Origin: Mesobacillus subterraneus
GTDB taxonomy: Bacteria > Bacillota > Bacilli > Bacillales > Cytobacillaceae
Length of the DNA stretch: 64,000 bases
Assembly: GCF_003937825.1 (NCBI RefSeq)
Contig: NZ_RSFW01000017.1
Span: 124,001 to 188,000, forward strand
Direction of reading: 5' to 3'
The translations under genes and the position numbers were made by a program. The notes beneath the pieces are model-generated. The model worked only from the letters and a program-made list of their open reading frames with translations. It was not told the DNA's origin and did no database searches. Below are positions 53,995 through 63,904 of this stretch, piece after piece; the first letter of the stretch is position 1, and every line of letters begins with the position of its first letter.

Positions 53995-55053
53995 TTAAAC
54001 CACGGAAGAATCGGAAAAATTAACCTTCAATTCTCTTTCTATATTAGAGATGACATTCGGATCGTCCGCATCAATTTCTATGAATGGCCCCTCGTACCCT
54101 TGCAGAGCATGTCCATATCTTGGGTCATAATAATGGACCAGGAGCAATTCAATCAATAACCGGAAATTTTCTTCGATCAGAGCTTTTTCAAGCGATGGCG
54201 CTATTTCGTGATTCACTCTTCTTAATAGTTTTGATACCTTTTCATGAACTTCATCCATGAACCATTTTTCTCCCTTAAAAGGCAGCACGTATTCATTGTA
54301 GATTCTTTCCACTCTTTTTGGGATGGAGCTTCTAATAAGGAAGTGGAATCCTTTTTCCTTCTTCTCGAGCATATCCTCAGGCTGTGCTGCGCGGCCGATT
54401 CTTTTGCTCTCTGCCTCAATGATGAAATAGTTTGCCCCCTGAATTTCTTTCAGTCTTTCAAACAACAAGGCATCAAAGGTCTTTTGATTATGGGCCTCGC
54501 CCATACCAATCATTCCAAAAATCGATCCGCGATGGTTGGCAATTTGTTCTAGGTCAACCACTGGAAACCCTTTTTCTTGAAGCTGTTTCAAAATTTCTGT
54601 CTTTCCTGTACCTGTCATGCCATGAAAAACAACTGTCTTTTCAGGAAGCATTTTCGGGATTTGCTCCAAAATATATTCGCGATAGGCTTTATATCCGCCT
54701 TCCAAACGGATGGATGGTAAGCCTGCAAATTCAAGGAACGATGCAACTGATTTACTCCGCATCCCTCCTCTCCAGCAATGAACAACTGGTTCGGCACCCG
54801 ATTTTTTTAAATCTTTGATTTCACTAAGCAATGCGGGAAGCTTTGGAGATACAATTTCCATCGCTCTCCATTTGGCTGCTTCTTCGCCCGACTTTTTATA
54901 AAGTGTGCCAATTTCTTTTCTTTCTTCATCCGAAAACAATGGTATATTAATTGATCCTGGTATCGGGGATTCCTGATGCTCAATAGGAGCACGGACATCA
55001 ACAGGGATATAATTTTTGCTATTAGTTAATTCTTGTACACTAATGTCTTTCAT
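53995..55053 (-). CDS. selU: tRNA 2-selenouridine synthase SelU/MnmH
   Basis: 352 aa from ATG 55053 (GGAGGT 12 nt upstream). The N-terminal rhodanese domain has the active loop VVHCWRGGMRSKSVASF. The C-terminal domain has a P-loop (FHGMTGTGKTEIL) and the NHRGSIFGMIGMG motif diagnostic for SelU/YbbB. It replaces sulfur by selenium at the wobble uridine (mnm5s2U34) of tRNAs for Lys, Glu and Gln, using selenophosphate from SelD. Its presence with a Sec-FDH shows real selenium use. SelD is not in the window. Confidence 0.92.
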   Translation of the reverse strand: MKDISVQELTNSKNYIPVDVRAPIEHQESPIPGSINIPLFSDEERKEIGTLYKKSGEEAAKWRAMEIVSPKLPALLSEIKDLKKSGAEPVVHCWRGGMRSKSVASFLEFAGLPSIRLEGGYKAYREYILEQIPKMLPEKTVVFHGMTGTGKTEILKQLQEKGFPVVDLEQIANHRGSIFGMIGMGEAHNQKTFDALLFERLKEIQGANYFIIEAESKRIGRAAQPEDMLEKKEKGFHFLIRSSIPKRVERIYNEYVLPFKGEKWFMDEVHEKVSKLLRRVNHEIAPSLEKALIEENFRLLIELLLVHYYDPRYGHALQGYEGPFIEIDADDPNVISNIERELKVNFSDSSVV

Positions 55054-55214
55054 GTTTAAACTAGACCTCCATGGCCGCAAATGACTTGCTCATTTTGTAG
55101 ACTTCGCTGCTTTTGCAATAGGAATAAATTTAAATTAGTCATTCCACCATTATAACCCTGAATGCATTCAAATTGCCATATTCTAAACTATCGATGACAA
55201 TCCATGTCATAAAA

Positions 55215-55240
55215 TAAAAAAACCGCACTTCATATGCGGT
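55215..55240 (-). terminator. Intrinsic terminator
   Basis: ACCGCA (55222-55227) and TGCGGT (55235-55240) with a long T-tract on the minus strand; it abuts the stop at 55240. Confidence 0.8.
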
Positions 55241-55821
55241 CAACAGTCAAACTTTTTACCGATTAATTCGCTAATTGATTGACAAAAATTCGGCCATTCT
55301 TTTGGATAGGAATCCAATCCGCCACTTTCGTATGTTTTTCCCTTGGTATGCAGCTTCACAGACCAGCATGTGCCATCTACAATGATACCTGCTTTCTGAT
55401 AATCCTCATCCCAATCCCATACTTTGAATGAATAAAGCTGTTTCTTAAACATTTCCACGCTTCCATGGTCTCCGATCTGCATATGACCAGGAGCTTTTGA
55501 GTCCAGGTGCCACTCGAAATAGGTAAACGTATTCTTTTTAAAGTCGATTCTAATCCGCATTTCGGGACCCGGATATCCATGAAGAACAACTGTCATCAAA
55601 ACAGGTTCTTTCTCAGGACGTATAGATACGATGTCGTCCTCTAATAAAAACAGCTCATTTTTGCTGCCGATCAATGTCTTTATATATGAAGGTTCAACAT
55701 TCATTTCATGAACTGGCCGCTGATTTTGTTCACTCATTTCCTTACATATCACGGGAATTGTTGCAGTGCCCTTTTTTTCTAAAATTTCGAGAATCGCTTC
55801 ATACATTTTCATCTCGTTCAT
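55240..55821 (-). CDS. Hypothetical protein with a possible winged-helix N-terminus
   Basis: 193 aa. Residues 1-70 (MYEAILEILEKKGTATIPVICKEM, IKTLIGSKNELFLLEDDIVSI) resemble HARE-type winged-helix domains. The rest is an alpha/beta domain rich in aromatic residues (FTYFEWHLDSKAPGHMQ, DWDEDYQKAGIIVDGTCWSVKL). It has no catalytic motif or membrane segment and ends with a Cys. It is a single gene. The family is not recognised. Confidence 0.65.
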   Translation of the reverse strand: MNEMKMYEAILEILEKKGTATIPVICKEMSEQNQRPVHEMNVEPSYIKTLIGSKNELFLLEDDIVSIRPEKEPVLMTVVLHGYPGPEMRIRIDFKKNTFTYFEWHLDSKAPGHMQIGDHGSVEMFKKQLYSFKVWDWDEDYQKAGIIVDGTCWSVKLHTKGKTYESGGLDSYPKEWPNFCQSISELIGKKFDC

Positions 55822-56240
55822 CTTCCTTTATACAAACTGAGTATTTCACTTATTTTCATAGCTGATTTAAATAAAGTATAAGCAACAAATAAAGGAAACG
55901 ACTGTAACAAATCGCACGGTTTCGCCAAAAAATTTACTATTCCTCCGATTGACAAAAACAGCTATTTTTTGACTTGAATGTTGTTATTTGTCTAATCCTG
56001 CGCTTTCCCGAGAAATAATTTTCAGAATAAACAGAAATTATCTATAATATTGAGGATCCTTCCGGTACATATTTGCCAGTGACTGGATTCTGGCAATGCT
56101 GCTGATTCCTCCCTTGCCCTGATAATGCCCTCCCTGTTTATCCTTAGAAAGTGAAAACTAGAGGCAATATAAGATTATTAGGTTTAAAAATAAGGAAAAA
56201 TCGGTAAAGGAAGAAATCAGGTACAACATTGAAATAAATC
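55822..56240. other. Long AT-rich intergenic region
   Basis: About 420 nt without a gene. It contains the hairpin TTGCCAG...CTGGCAA near 56090-56112 without a T-tract, and several TTGACA-like motifs. It is the divergent promoter region for the 55240 gene and the methyltransferase. No riboswitch recognised. Confidence 0.4.
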
Positions 56241-56257
56241 ATCAGGAGTGTATGGAT

Positions 56258-56857
56258 ATGATGGATACAATGGCAAAACAATTTGAACAACCAAAAGGAC
56301 TTCTAGGTAAACTAGCTGGAACGATCATGTATTTTGAGAATCGGAAAATCAATAAATGGAGCATAGAAAAACTAAAACTTCAGAAATACGACCGTGTCCT
56401 TGAAGTTGGTTATGGACCTGGCTACGGCATTAAAACAATGATGTCTGCCTGTCGCTTCATTACTGTCGACGGAATCGATTTGTCTAAAAAAATGATGAAG
56501 GAAGCAACAAAAAGGAATAAGGAATGGATTGATGAAGGAAGGCTGACTCTTTCTGCTGGTGATGTTGTTGACTATAAGCCAGGCCACCGTTTCAATAAAA
56601 TTATTTCAGTCAATAACTATCCTCTCTGGGATCAGCCAATGAAGTCATTAAACCATTTATATCATTTAATGGCGCGAAGAGGGAGAATCGTCCTGACTGT
56701 CCAGCCGCGTGAAGAAGGAGCATCAGACGAAACAGCGGTGCAATTAGGGGAACAAATGAAGGATGATCTGCTGAAATCAGGGTTCACCAAGGCAGAAGTG
56801 ACGTATTTGAAAGTCAGGCCTGTACTGACAGTCAGCGTCACTGCCGTAAAAGAATAA
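56258..56857 (+). CDS. Class I SAM-dependent methyltransferase
   Basis: 199 aa from ATG 56258 (CAGGAG 9 nt upstream; 56252 and 56261 are alternatives). Motif I is VLEVGYGPGYGIKTMM, then GIDLSKKMMKEA and FNKIISVNNYPLW. RRGRIVLTVQPREEGASDET is the motif VI region. It resembles small phospholipid or quinone-type methyltransferases of bacilli; the substrate is unknown. Own terminator. Confidence 0.8.
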   Translation: MMDTMAKQFEQPKGLLGKLAGTIMYFENRKINKWSIEKLKLQKYDRVLEVGYGPGYGIKTMMSACRFITVDGIDLSKKMMKEATKRNKEWIDEGRLTLSAGDVVDYKPGHRFNKIISVNNYPLWDQPMKSLNHLYHLMARRGRIVLTVQPREEGASDETAVQLGEQMKDDLLKSGFTKAEVTYLKVRPVLTVSVTAVKE

Positions 56858-56859
56858 TA

Positions 56860-56897
56860 GCGGGGCCCCAAAACAACTGCTTTGGGGCCAATTTTAT
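56860..56897 (+). terminator. Intrinsic terminator of the methyltransferase gene
   Basis: GGCCCCAAA (56864-56872) and TTTGGGGCC (56881-56889), followed by AATTTT. Confidence 0.8.
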
Positions 56898-56939
56898 CTA
56901 GAGACCTTCACCATTATTGATGCTTTATACAAAGTTAAA

Positions 56940-57200
56940 ATTTCATGGGCACCAAGAGGCTTATCGGCGCTCATTTTTTTCCAATATTTAACTTTTATGA
57001 GCACGTATAAGCTTTATTAGTGTTCGCTTATTCCAAAATTTCTCTTTTATGAGTGCTTATAAGCTTTCTTGGTGTTCGTTTTTTCCGGTATTTTACTTTT
57101 TCAAGCACCAAACTCATTATTGGTGCTCCATTTTTCCAAGATTTCTCTTATGAGTACGTATAACCTTTCTTGGTGTTCGCTTTTTCCATAATTTCTATTT
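56940..57200. repeat. Second tandem array, five degenerate units of about 52 nt
   Basis: Units align at 56949, 57001, 57053, 57105 and 57154, spaced 52, 52, 52 and 49 nt. The shared pattern is GAGCAC...ATAAGCTT...GGTGTTCG followed by a T-rich linker. The fourth unit keeps a clear dyad, AGCACCAA...TTGGTGCT; others are degenerate. It lies between convergent genes, and there is no coding frame. Confidence 0.8.
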
Positions 57201-57212
57201 TTTTAATATTCA

Positions 57213-57977
57213 CTATGCCAATATGTTTTGATTAACTCCTTTTATCGATCCAACCAGCCTCTTGATTTCTTCCTTCTCTCCTTGATGGAACAAGTCAACG
57301 ATCTTACTGCCGACAATGACCCCATCGCAATATTTGCAAATTTCTACTACCTGTTCTGCGGATGAAATCCCGAAACCTGCCATTACGGGTACAGTGCTCA
57401 AGCTTTTCACATTTTGTAAAAAGTCTGTAAGTTCCTCGCTAAAATCGTTTCTTGCGCCTGTTATTCCAGCTACTGTTACTGCGTAAATAAACCCTGTGGC
57501 CCTGGAAGCAATCTCTCTTATTCTCTGATCAGGGGTGGTAATAGTTACTAAACGAATCAGAGAGAGTTCATTCCGATCGAGCATCGGAAGTATGAAGTCC
57601 TCTTCCTCTAGCGGAAGATCAGGAATTATGCATCCGGAAATACCTGCCTCTGATGCATCTTCTGCAAACTTTTCAAGACCATATGCTACGATTGGGTTTA
57701 AGTAAGTCATCAGAATCAACGGAATCGATATTTCCTCTTTATACGCTCGAATATCATTTAAGACCATTTTTAATGTGGTGCCTTCCTTAAGCGCACGTAT
57801 TCCTGCTTTCTGAATGGTCGGCCCATCTGCGACCGGGTCGGAAAATGGAATTCCGATTTCGATTGCAGCTGCCCCGCATTCTTGTAAATACAGGAGCTTT
57901 TCCTTGAGAGTTTCCATGCCTCCATCCCCAGCCATAATATAAGGTACAAAAGCTTTATTTCCCTTTAAGTCTATCAT
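57213..57977 (-). CDS. trpA: Tryptophan synthase alpha subunit
   Basis: 254 aa. Catalytic Glu in [18 protein letters not shown] and phosphate-binding [10 protein letters not shown] / GVIVGSKIV are visible. It cleaves indole-3-glycerol phosphate to indole and feeds TrpB by a tunnel. It is the last gene of the operon and overlaps trpB by 4 nt (ATGA). Confidence 0.97.
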   Translation of the reverse strand: MIDLKGNKAFVPYIMAGDGGMETLKEKLLYLQECGAAAIEIGIPFSDPVADGPTIQKAGIRALKEGTTLKMVLNDIRAYKEEISIPLILMTYLNPIVAYGLEKFAEDASEAGISGCIIPDLPLEEEDFILPMLDRNELSLIRLVTITTPDQRIREIASRATGFIYAVTVAGITGARNDFSEELTDFLQNVKSLSTVPVMAGFGISSAEQVVEICKYCDGVIVGSKIVDLFHQGEKEEIKRLVGSIKGVNQNILA

Positions 57978-59176
57978 CCTAATCCCCCTGTTCGATCCAT
58001 AATGGTTTGTACATCCTTATCTCCTCGGCCTGATAAACAAACGACAATATTCTTGTCCCTGCCCATTCCTGCTGCTAACTTTACTGCGTACGCAATTGCG
58101 TGTGCACTTTCAAGAGCAGGGATGATTCCCTCCAGCTTTGACAATAATTGAAATGCTTCAAGTGCCTCATCGTCCGTTACTGCTTTATAGTTCACTCTTT
58201 GGATATCATGCAAGTAACTATGCTCCGGCCCGATGCCAGGATAGTCAAGTCCTGCAGAAATCGAGTGTGCCTCCTGTATCTGTCCGGCTTCATCCTGCAG
58301 CAGATACATCATCGCTCCGTGAAGTACGCCCGGTTTCCCCTTTGCAAGGGAGGCTGCATTTTTTTCTGTCTCCAAACCCAAGCCAGCTGCCTCGACTCCA
58401 TAAATTTCAACACTTGTATCTTCAATAAATGGATGAAACAGACCGATTGAATTGCTTCCTCCACCAATACAAGCAACCAGGGCATCAGGCAGCTTCCCTT
58501 CCTTGTCAAAAAATTGACGCTTAGTCTCCTTCCCGATCACACTTTGAAAATCACGGACTATTTTCGGAAAAGGGTGGGGCCCCATTACCGACCCTAAAAT
58601 ATAATGTGTGTCACGGACATTCGTAACCCAGTAACGCAGTGCTTCATTGACAGCATCCTTCAAGGTCCCGCTGCCGGCATCCACACTGATTACCTCTGCG
58701 CCCAGGAGTTTCATTCGGAAGACATTCAATTGCTGCCGCCTGATATCTTCTTTTCCCATAAAAATCACACATTCCAGATTCAGCAACGCACAAACGGTTG
58801 CCGTCGCTACACCATGCTGTCCTGCGCCTGTTTCTGCAACCACCTTCCGCTTGCCCATTCTTGCAGCAAGCAGGGCCTGCCCAACAGTGTTGTTAATTTT
58901 ATGGGCACCTGTATGATTTAAATCTTCTCGCTTTAAATAGATTTTTGCGCCTCCAGCATGTTCCGTCAGATTTTCTGCCAGGTATAATGGCGTTTCCCTT
59001 CCTACATAATCTTTCATCAGTTTTTCGAGTTCTGCCTGGAATTCCTGATCCGCCAGAGCCCGGTTATATTCTTGTTCCAGCTCCAGGACAGCCTTCATCA
59101 GAGTTTCTGGTACGAACCTGCCCCCATAGGCACCAAAGTGGCCTTTTTCATCTGGCAATCTATAAGTTTGATTCAT
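57974..59176 (-). CDS. trpB: Tryptophan synthase beta subunit
   Basis: 400 aa. PLP Lys in [14 protein letters not shown], the GAGQHG loop and the phosphate loop [10 protein letters not shown] are present. It condenses indole with serine. It lies 13 nt after trpF and overlaps trpA by 4 nt, favouring equal synthesis of the alpha and beta subunits. Confidence 0.98.
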   Translation of the reverse strand: MNQTYRLPDEKGHFGAYGGRFVPETLMKAVLELEQEYNRALADQEFQAELEKLMKDYVGRETPLYLAENLTEHAGGAKIYLKREDLNHTGAHKINNTVGQALLAARMGKRKVVAETGAGQHGVATATVCALLNLECVIFMGKEDIRRQQLNVFRMKLLGAEVISVDAGSGTLKDAVNEALRYWVTNVRDTHYILGSVMGPHPFPKIVRDFQSVIGKETKRQFFDKEGKLPDALVACIGGGSNSIGLFHPFIEDTSVEIYGVEAAGLGLETEKNAASLAKGKPGVLHGAMMYLLQDEAGQIQEAHSISAGLDYPGIGPEHSYLHDIQRVNYKAVTDDEALEAFQLLSKLEGIIPALESAHAIAYAVKLAAGMGRDKNIVVCLSGRGDKDVQTIMDRTGGLG

Positions 59177-59189
59177 CTTGTTTCCTCCT

Positions 59190-59795
59190 TTAATCTTTTG
59201 CGCTTATTATGAATTCTTGTATTTTTAATGCGTCTTTCCTTCCATTTGTTTCAACTCCGCTGCTTACATCGACCATAAATGGAGAAACTTTTTCAATTGC
59301 TTCCTGCACATTTCCTGGGTTCAAACCGCCAGCAAGAATGATATTAGGGAATGAATTACCGAATCCATGTGCCTGGTTCCAATCAAAACTTACGCCATTT
59401 CCTCCCCGATATTTTTCAGGCGGGCTATCAAGAAGAATGTAATCTGCTTCACCACCGGTACAAGAGTCATGAATGTCTTTACCTGGCCGGATTGATCCTG
59501 CTTTGATCAGCGGAAGTCCGATAGACTTGTAATCAGCGGCTGCTTCTTCACCGTGCAGCTGTATATGTGTGAGTCCTGCCATTTCAGCAATCTGCTTAAT
59601 TTTGTCTGGAGCCTCATTTACAAATACTCCAACTTTCCATACATCCTTTGGTAGTCTTCCGATGATTTCCCCGGCCTCTATGGCGGTTATTTGTCTTTTA
59701 CTTTGTGCAAACACGAAACCAATGGCATCTGCTCCACAAGCTGCAGCGTGACATGCATCTTCGGCTGTTGTTACACCGCAAATTTTAACCTTCAT
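59190..59795 (-). CDS. trpF: Phosphoribosylanthranilate isomerase
   Basis: 201 aa TIM barrel. [11 protein letters not shown] with the catalytic Cys, the [12 protein letters not shown] loop, LLDSPP aspartate and [10 protein letters not shown] are present. It is fused to nothing, as in other Firmicutes. It overlaps trpC by 4 nt. Confidence 0.96.
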   Translation of the reverse strand: MKVKICGVTTAEDACHAAACGADAIGFVFAQSKRQITAIEAGEIIGRLPKDVWKVGVFVNEAPDKIKQIAEMAGLTHIQLHGEEAAADYKSIGLPLIKAGSIRPGKDIHDSCTGGEADYILLDSPPEKYRGGNGVSFDWNQAHGFGNSFPNIILAGGLNPGNVQEAIEKVSPFMVDVSSGVETNGRKDALKIQEFIISAKD

Positions 59796-60580
59796 TTTTG
59801 CATCCTCAACGAGGGGACAGTGAACTCAGCAAAAGTTTGCGAAAGATTGGAAGATGTCATGAATGATTCTCCTATTAACACACCATCTGCTCCAGATTCC
59901 GCTACCCGTAAAATGTCCGCCCTGGAACTTAACCCGCTTTCACTGATCAAAAAGGCCCCGGTGCTTTTAGCAATCGCACCTAACTTTTCAGTAATTGATA
60001 AATCGACTTTAAAGGATTTTAAATCCCGATTGTTTATTCCTATCAACGAAGCGTTGATCTTTAGCGCCTTCTCTAAATCTTGTTTATCATGAACTTCGAC
60101 AAGGCACTCGAGTCCTTTAGTTGATGCATAATCGTAAAGCTTTGTGAGCTCGTTTAGAGAAAGTACAGATGCAATCAGCAAAATGAGATCTGCTCCAGCT
60201 GCATGTGCTGCATCAATCTGTATTTCATCAATGATGAAATCCTTACAAAGAATGGGGATGCCGACAGCTTCTCTGACCTTTTTCAGGTCGGCAAAAGAAC
60301 CTTTGAAACCTTCTTCGTCCGTTAACACCGAAATAGCTGATGCACCAGCACTTTCATAAAGCTTTGCTTGCTGGACGGGATTCAGGTTTTGATTAATGAT
60401 TCCCTTGGATGGGGATGCTCTCTTAAATTCAGCTATGATTGCAACGTTTTCCGCTCTCTGTAAAGCTGTTATCAGCGAACGTGCTTGAAATTCTCCGGCA
60501 GGAAATGTCGCTCCCGATTTCTTTAACACTTGGACCTCTGCTTTTTTCCTTTCTATGATTGAATCAAGAATGGTCATCAT
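59792..60580 (-). CDS. trpC: Indole-3-glycerol phosphate synthase
   Basis: 262 aa TIM barrel. EFKRASPSKGIIN, LTDEEGFKGSFADL, PILCKDFIIDEIQI and GINNRDLKSFKVDL are the diagnostic strands with catalytic Lys/Glu residues. Start is ATG 60580 or the next ATG; the stop of trpD is 1 nt upstream. Confidence 0.97.
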   Translation of the reverse strand: MMTILDSIIERKKAEVQVLKKSGATFPAGEFQARSLITALQRAENVAIIAEFKRASPSKGIINQNLNPVQQAKLYESAGASAISVLTDEEGFKGSFADLKKVREAVGIPILCKDFIIDEIQIDAAHAAGADLILLIASVLSLNELTKLYDYASTKGLECLVEVHDKQDLEKALKINASLIGINNRDLKSFKVDLSITEKLGAIAKSTGAFLISESGLSSRADILRVAESGADGVLIGESFMTSSNLSQTFAEFTVPSLRMQK

Positions 60581-60581
60581 G

Positions 60582-61607
60582 TCATCCCACCGCCTTATTT
60601 AATCGATTGCTTATGGAAATTAAATTCTTAAGTTTCAAAAGCGCACTCCCGGAATCTATACTCTCTGCCGCCAAAGCTATTCCTGCATGAATGGAATCTG
60701 CCTTGCCGGCTGTAAAGATTCCAATACCGGCATTTAACAGCACTGTATCCCGGTAAGCACCCTTTTCACCCTTTAATACTTCCATCAATATTGCCGCATT
60801 GTCCCTGGCGTCACCGCCTCGTATCTCACAGTTATCATAAACCTGAAAACCCATTTCATCAGGATGGAGTGTGTACCTTGTTATTTCATCCTCAATAACC
60901 TGTACGATTTCGTTATCACCTGCTAGTGAAGCCTCATCCATCCCCCCGGCACCGTTGATGACAATGGCTCTTTTCCTGCCAAGCTTCGCAAGTACGTGGG
61001 CGAACTTCTCAAGCAAATCCCTTCTATAGATTCCAAGCAGCTGGTAGTCAAGCTGGACGGGATTCGTCAGTGGTCCGATCAAATTGAAAATAGTCGGTAT
61101 TTTCAAATCCCTTCTGACTTTCATGATCTGTTTTAACTTCGGATGCACATGGGGAGCAAATAAAAAGGCAATCCCGTTCTCTGCCAGGATCTCTTCTGTC
61201 ATATCCGGTGAAATATCCAGCCGCACGCCAAGTTCTTCCAAAACATCGGCACTGCCTGTTTTACTTGAAACACTTCTGTTCCCATGCTTCGCTACCATGA
61301 TTCCAGCACCTGCAATAACAAAAGCAGAAGTCGTGCTGACATTGAAACTTTTTGATCCATCTCCTCCTGTTCCGCAATTATCAAGAACATTCGGTATTTT
61401 CTTTGTAAAAGGAAGCGCATGATTTCTAATCGCCTTAACCAATCCAGAGACTTCCTCAGTTGTTTCACCTTTTGACTTCAGTCCTGTTAAAAAAGAGGCA
61501 ATTTCACTGTCAGTCAAATCCTTTGTGAACAGTTCCTGGGCAGCGTTTTCCATTTCACATTCAGTGAGGGATTTTCCCTCAGTAAGCTTTTCAAGATACT
61601 GTTTCAT
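60582..61607 (-). CDS. trpD: Anthranilate phosphoribosyltransferase
   Basis: 341 aa from ATG 61607 (GGGGAG upstream; the frame to 61637 is an overhang into trpG). NCGTGGDGSKSFNVST (PRPP loop), KHGNRSVSSKTGSADVLEELG and FNLIGPLTNP are typical. It overlaps the 3' end of trpG by 17 nt. Confidence 0.97.
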   Translation of the reverse strand: MKQYLEKLTEGKSLTECEMENAAQELFTKDLTDSEIASFLTGLKSKGETTEEVSGLVKAIRNHALPFTKKIPNVLDNCGTGGDGSKSFNVSTTSAFVIAGAGIMVAKHGNRSVSSKTGSADVLEELGVRLDISPDMTEEILAENGIAFLFAPHVHPKLKQIMKVRRDLKIPTIFNLIGPLTNPVQLDYQLLGIYRRDLLEKFAHVLAKLGRKRAIVINGAGGMDEASLAGDNEIVQVIEDEITRYTLHPDEMGFQVYDNCEIRGGDARDNAAILMEVLKGEKGAYRDTVLLNAGIGIFTAGKADSIHAGIALAAESIDSGSALLKLKNLISISNRLNKAVG

Positions 61608-62193
61608 AAACGAATCTCTCCCCTCTGATTTCTTCAAGGAAATTAGATAAAATTTTCATCCCATCCTTTGTTCCGATGGATTCCGGGTGGAATTGCAGGC
61701 CGTAGACTCGATAAGTCTTGTGCTTGATAGCCATGATTTGACGATCCTCCGCTGATTGAGCCAATACCTCGAAATCGGCGTTCAACGAACTATGATCAAT
61801 CACTAACGAGTGATATCTCATTACTTCTGTGTTTTTTTCTACATCCCTCAATATTGAAGTTCCTGTATGGCTGAGACGGGATTCCTTGCCATGCATGATT
61901 TTCTCAGCCTTGATAATCGAACTCCCAAAAGCAGTTCCTATTGCCTGATGTCCAAGACAAATTCCGAGGATAGGGATGGACTGAGAAAACTGTTTGACTG
62001 CTTCAACACATATCCCGGCTTGTTCCGGTCTGCCTGGACCCGGTGAGAGCACAATAGCTTCAGGTGCCATATTCGCGATTTCTTCAATCGTCACTCTGTC
62101 ATTCCGCACCGTTTTTACTTCTGCACCCAGCTGGCTAAGGTATTGGTAAAGGTTGTAGGTAAATGAGTCGTAATTATCAATTAGCAGAATCAT
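61591..62193 (-). CDS. trpG: Anthranilate synthase glutamine amidotransferase (TrpG/PabA type)
   Basis: 200 aa class I amidotransferase with nucleophile GICLGHQAIG and the His-Glu pair in LQFHPESIGT. It supplies ammonia to TrpE and probably also serves PabB, as the single amphibolic subunit does in bacilli. In B. subtilis this gene is in the folate operon; here it is inside trp, overlapping trpE by 4 nt. Confidence 0.94.
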   Translation of the reverse strand: MILLIDNYDSFTYNLYQYLSQLGAEVKTVRNDRVTIEEIANMAPEAIVLSPGPGRPEQAGICVEAVKQFSQSIPILGICLGHQAIGTAFGSSIIKAEKIMHGKESRLSHTGTSILRDVEKNTEVMRYHSLVIDHSSLNADFEVLAQSAEDRQIMAIKHKTYRVYGLQFHPESIGTKDGMKILSNFLEEIRGERFVYETVS

Positions 62194-63572
62194 CGGGCAG
62201 CCTCCATCAACGCTTTCAATTTATATTCTGTTTCCATGTACTCCTTTTCCGGGTCGGAATCATACACGATTCCAGCCCCTGCCTGCAGGTAGCCCTTCCC
62301 ATCTTTAACAACAAGTGTCCTGATCGCCAATGCGAAATCCATGCTTCCACATGCCGAAAAGTAACCGACTGCTCCGGAGTACACTCCTCTTTTTTCTGGT
62401 TCAAGCTTGTTGATGATCTGCATAGCTCTAATCTTTGGGGCTCCAGAAACAGTCCCTGCCGGCAGACAGGCTGCCAGTCCATCTATAGGGTGTTTGCTTT
62501 TGGACAATCGGCCGCTCACTTCTGATACAAGATGCATCACGAACTGATATTTTTCTACCTCCATGAACTTGTGAACAGCAATACTGCCAATTTCACATAT
62601 CCTCCCTAAATCATTTCTTGAAAGGTCAAGAAGCATTTTATGTTCAGCCTGCTCCTTTTCATCGTGGATCAGCTCTTCTTCCAACTCATGATCTTCAAAT
62701 TCTGTCTTCCCCCTTGGCCTGGTTCCTGCAATCGGGTTAGTGAGAATTTTCCCATCTCGGTATCTTACAAGACTTTCAGGTGAAGAACCCGCAACAATGT
62801 AACTTTCGAAATCAATGTAGTACATATATGGAGAAGGGTTATCTACTCGAATTTTTCTGTAAAACGAAAACGGATCTCCTGTTGCCTCGGCTGAAAGCCT
62901 TCTTGACAATACGACCTGGAAGATTTCCCCCTCTTCGATTAAGTCTTTCGCTTCTCTCACTGCTTTCTCGAAGTCATACCTGGTTTTCGTTGACTTGAAA
63001 TTGGATAAAACAAACCGCTCAGGCTCTTTCTTTTTGACAGGAGTCTCCAACTCAGCTTTCCTTTTTTTCAGTTTTTCTCTCAGACTCCAAACAGGAATAT
63101 CCTGAAAGGGAATCCCGATAAGTATTATTTTCTGCCTGAGATGGTCAAATACGATGACTTCGTTATAAAACATCAGATGTACTTCTGGCATTTGCATGGG
63201 ATCAACTTTTAATGGACCGATTTCTTCAAATTCACGAATGAAATCATAGCTTACAAAGCCCAACCCTCCGCCAATGAACGGGATATCCAACTTATGAGTT
63301 AGTTCCGGTAGCAGCCTTTTCAGAGCAGTTGAAAGTGTCTCATGGAGCTTTGTCTTCTCTCCCTGTTCTACCAGGTATGTCTCACCATTTTCCTGTAACA
63401 GCTCATAGACAGGTTCACAGCCAATAAACGAGAAACGTCCTGAGCTTTCATGTTTATGGGAGCTTTCCAAAATGAACTTTTTTCTGCCTTCAATCATCTG
63501 ATAAACAGCAATCGGGGTCAGTAAATCCCCTTGAATTTCTTCAATGAAAACATCTGGTCTCTCAAGCTTCAT
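62190..63572 (-). CDS. trpE: Anthranilate synthase component I
   Basis: 460 aa from ATG 63572, with AGGAGG 7 nt upstream; the upstream frame lies in the T-box. The chorismate-binding core has IAGTRPRGKTEFED, LLDLSRNDLGRI and LPAGTVSGAPKIRAM. The N-terminal ELLQENGETYL region includes feedback-site residues (LESS motif: ILESSHKHES). First gene of the trp operon. Confidence 0.97.
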   Translation of the reverse strand: MKLERPDVFIEEIQGDLLTPIAVYQMIEGRKKFILESSHKHESSGRFSFIGCEPVYELLQENGETYLVEQGEKTKLHETLSTALKRLLPELTHKLDIPFIGGGLGFVSYDFIREFEEIGPLKVDPMQMPEVHLMFYNEVIVFDHLRQKIILIGIPFQDIPVWSLREKLKKRKAELETPVKKKEPERFVLSNFKSTKTRYDFEKAVREAKDLIEEGEIFQVVLSRRLSAEATGDPFSFYRKIRVDNPSPYMYYIDFESYIVAGSSPESLVRYRDGKILTNPIAGTRPRGKTEFEDHELEEELIHDEKEQAEHKMLLDLSRNDLGRICEIGSIAVHKFMEVEKYQFVMHLVSEVSGRLSKSKHPIDGLAACLPAGTVSGAPKIRAMQIINKLEPEKRGVYSGAVGYFSACGSMDFALAIRTLVVKDGKGYLQAGAGIVYDSDPEKEYMETEYKLKALMEAAR

Positions 63573-63593
63573 CTGAATCCTCCTAATGAAAAT

Positions 63594-63897
63594 AAAAAAG
63601 TCCCCTATACACGCGCAAGATTGCGCTGTATAGAGGACGATTGGATTGGACCGCGGTGCCACCTCAAATTGGAACTAATAAAAGTTCCCTCTCTTCGGGC
63701 ACAGGAATGAAATTTCGATATACCCTATCCTTTTAACGGAGGAATCCGGACAGCCCTACTATAGGTTCAGGCTGTCTCTCGCAAGGCCATTCGACAGGTA
63801 TTTCCGTACCGGATCTCACCACCTCCGGCTCTCTGTAACGTAAATATCCTGCTTACTCTTCTTGCTCATCGAGTTTGCTCTATTAAGATTCATTTGA
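63594..63897 (-). ncRNA. T-box riboswitch, tryptophan-specific, proximal copy
   Basis: The minus strand holds stem I sequences including GAGCCGG and the specifier context CGAA-TGG-CC (UGG, Trp, at 63789-63787). The conserved T-box AGGTGGCACCGCGG is at 63664-63651. A strong terminator (GTCC-CTATACA stem, 63638-63600) follows. Uncharged tRNA-Trp would favour antitermination and trp expression. Confidence 0.93.
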
Positions 63898-63904
63898 GAC
63901 AAAT

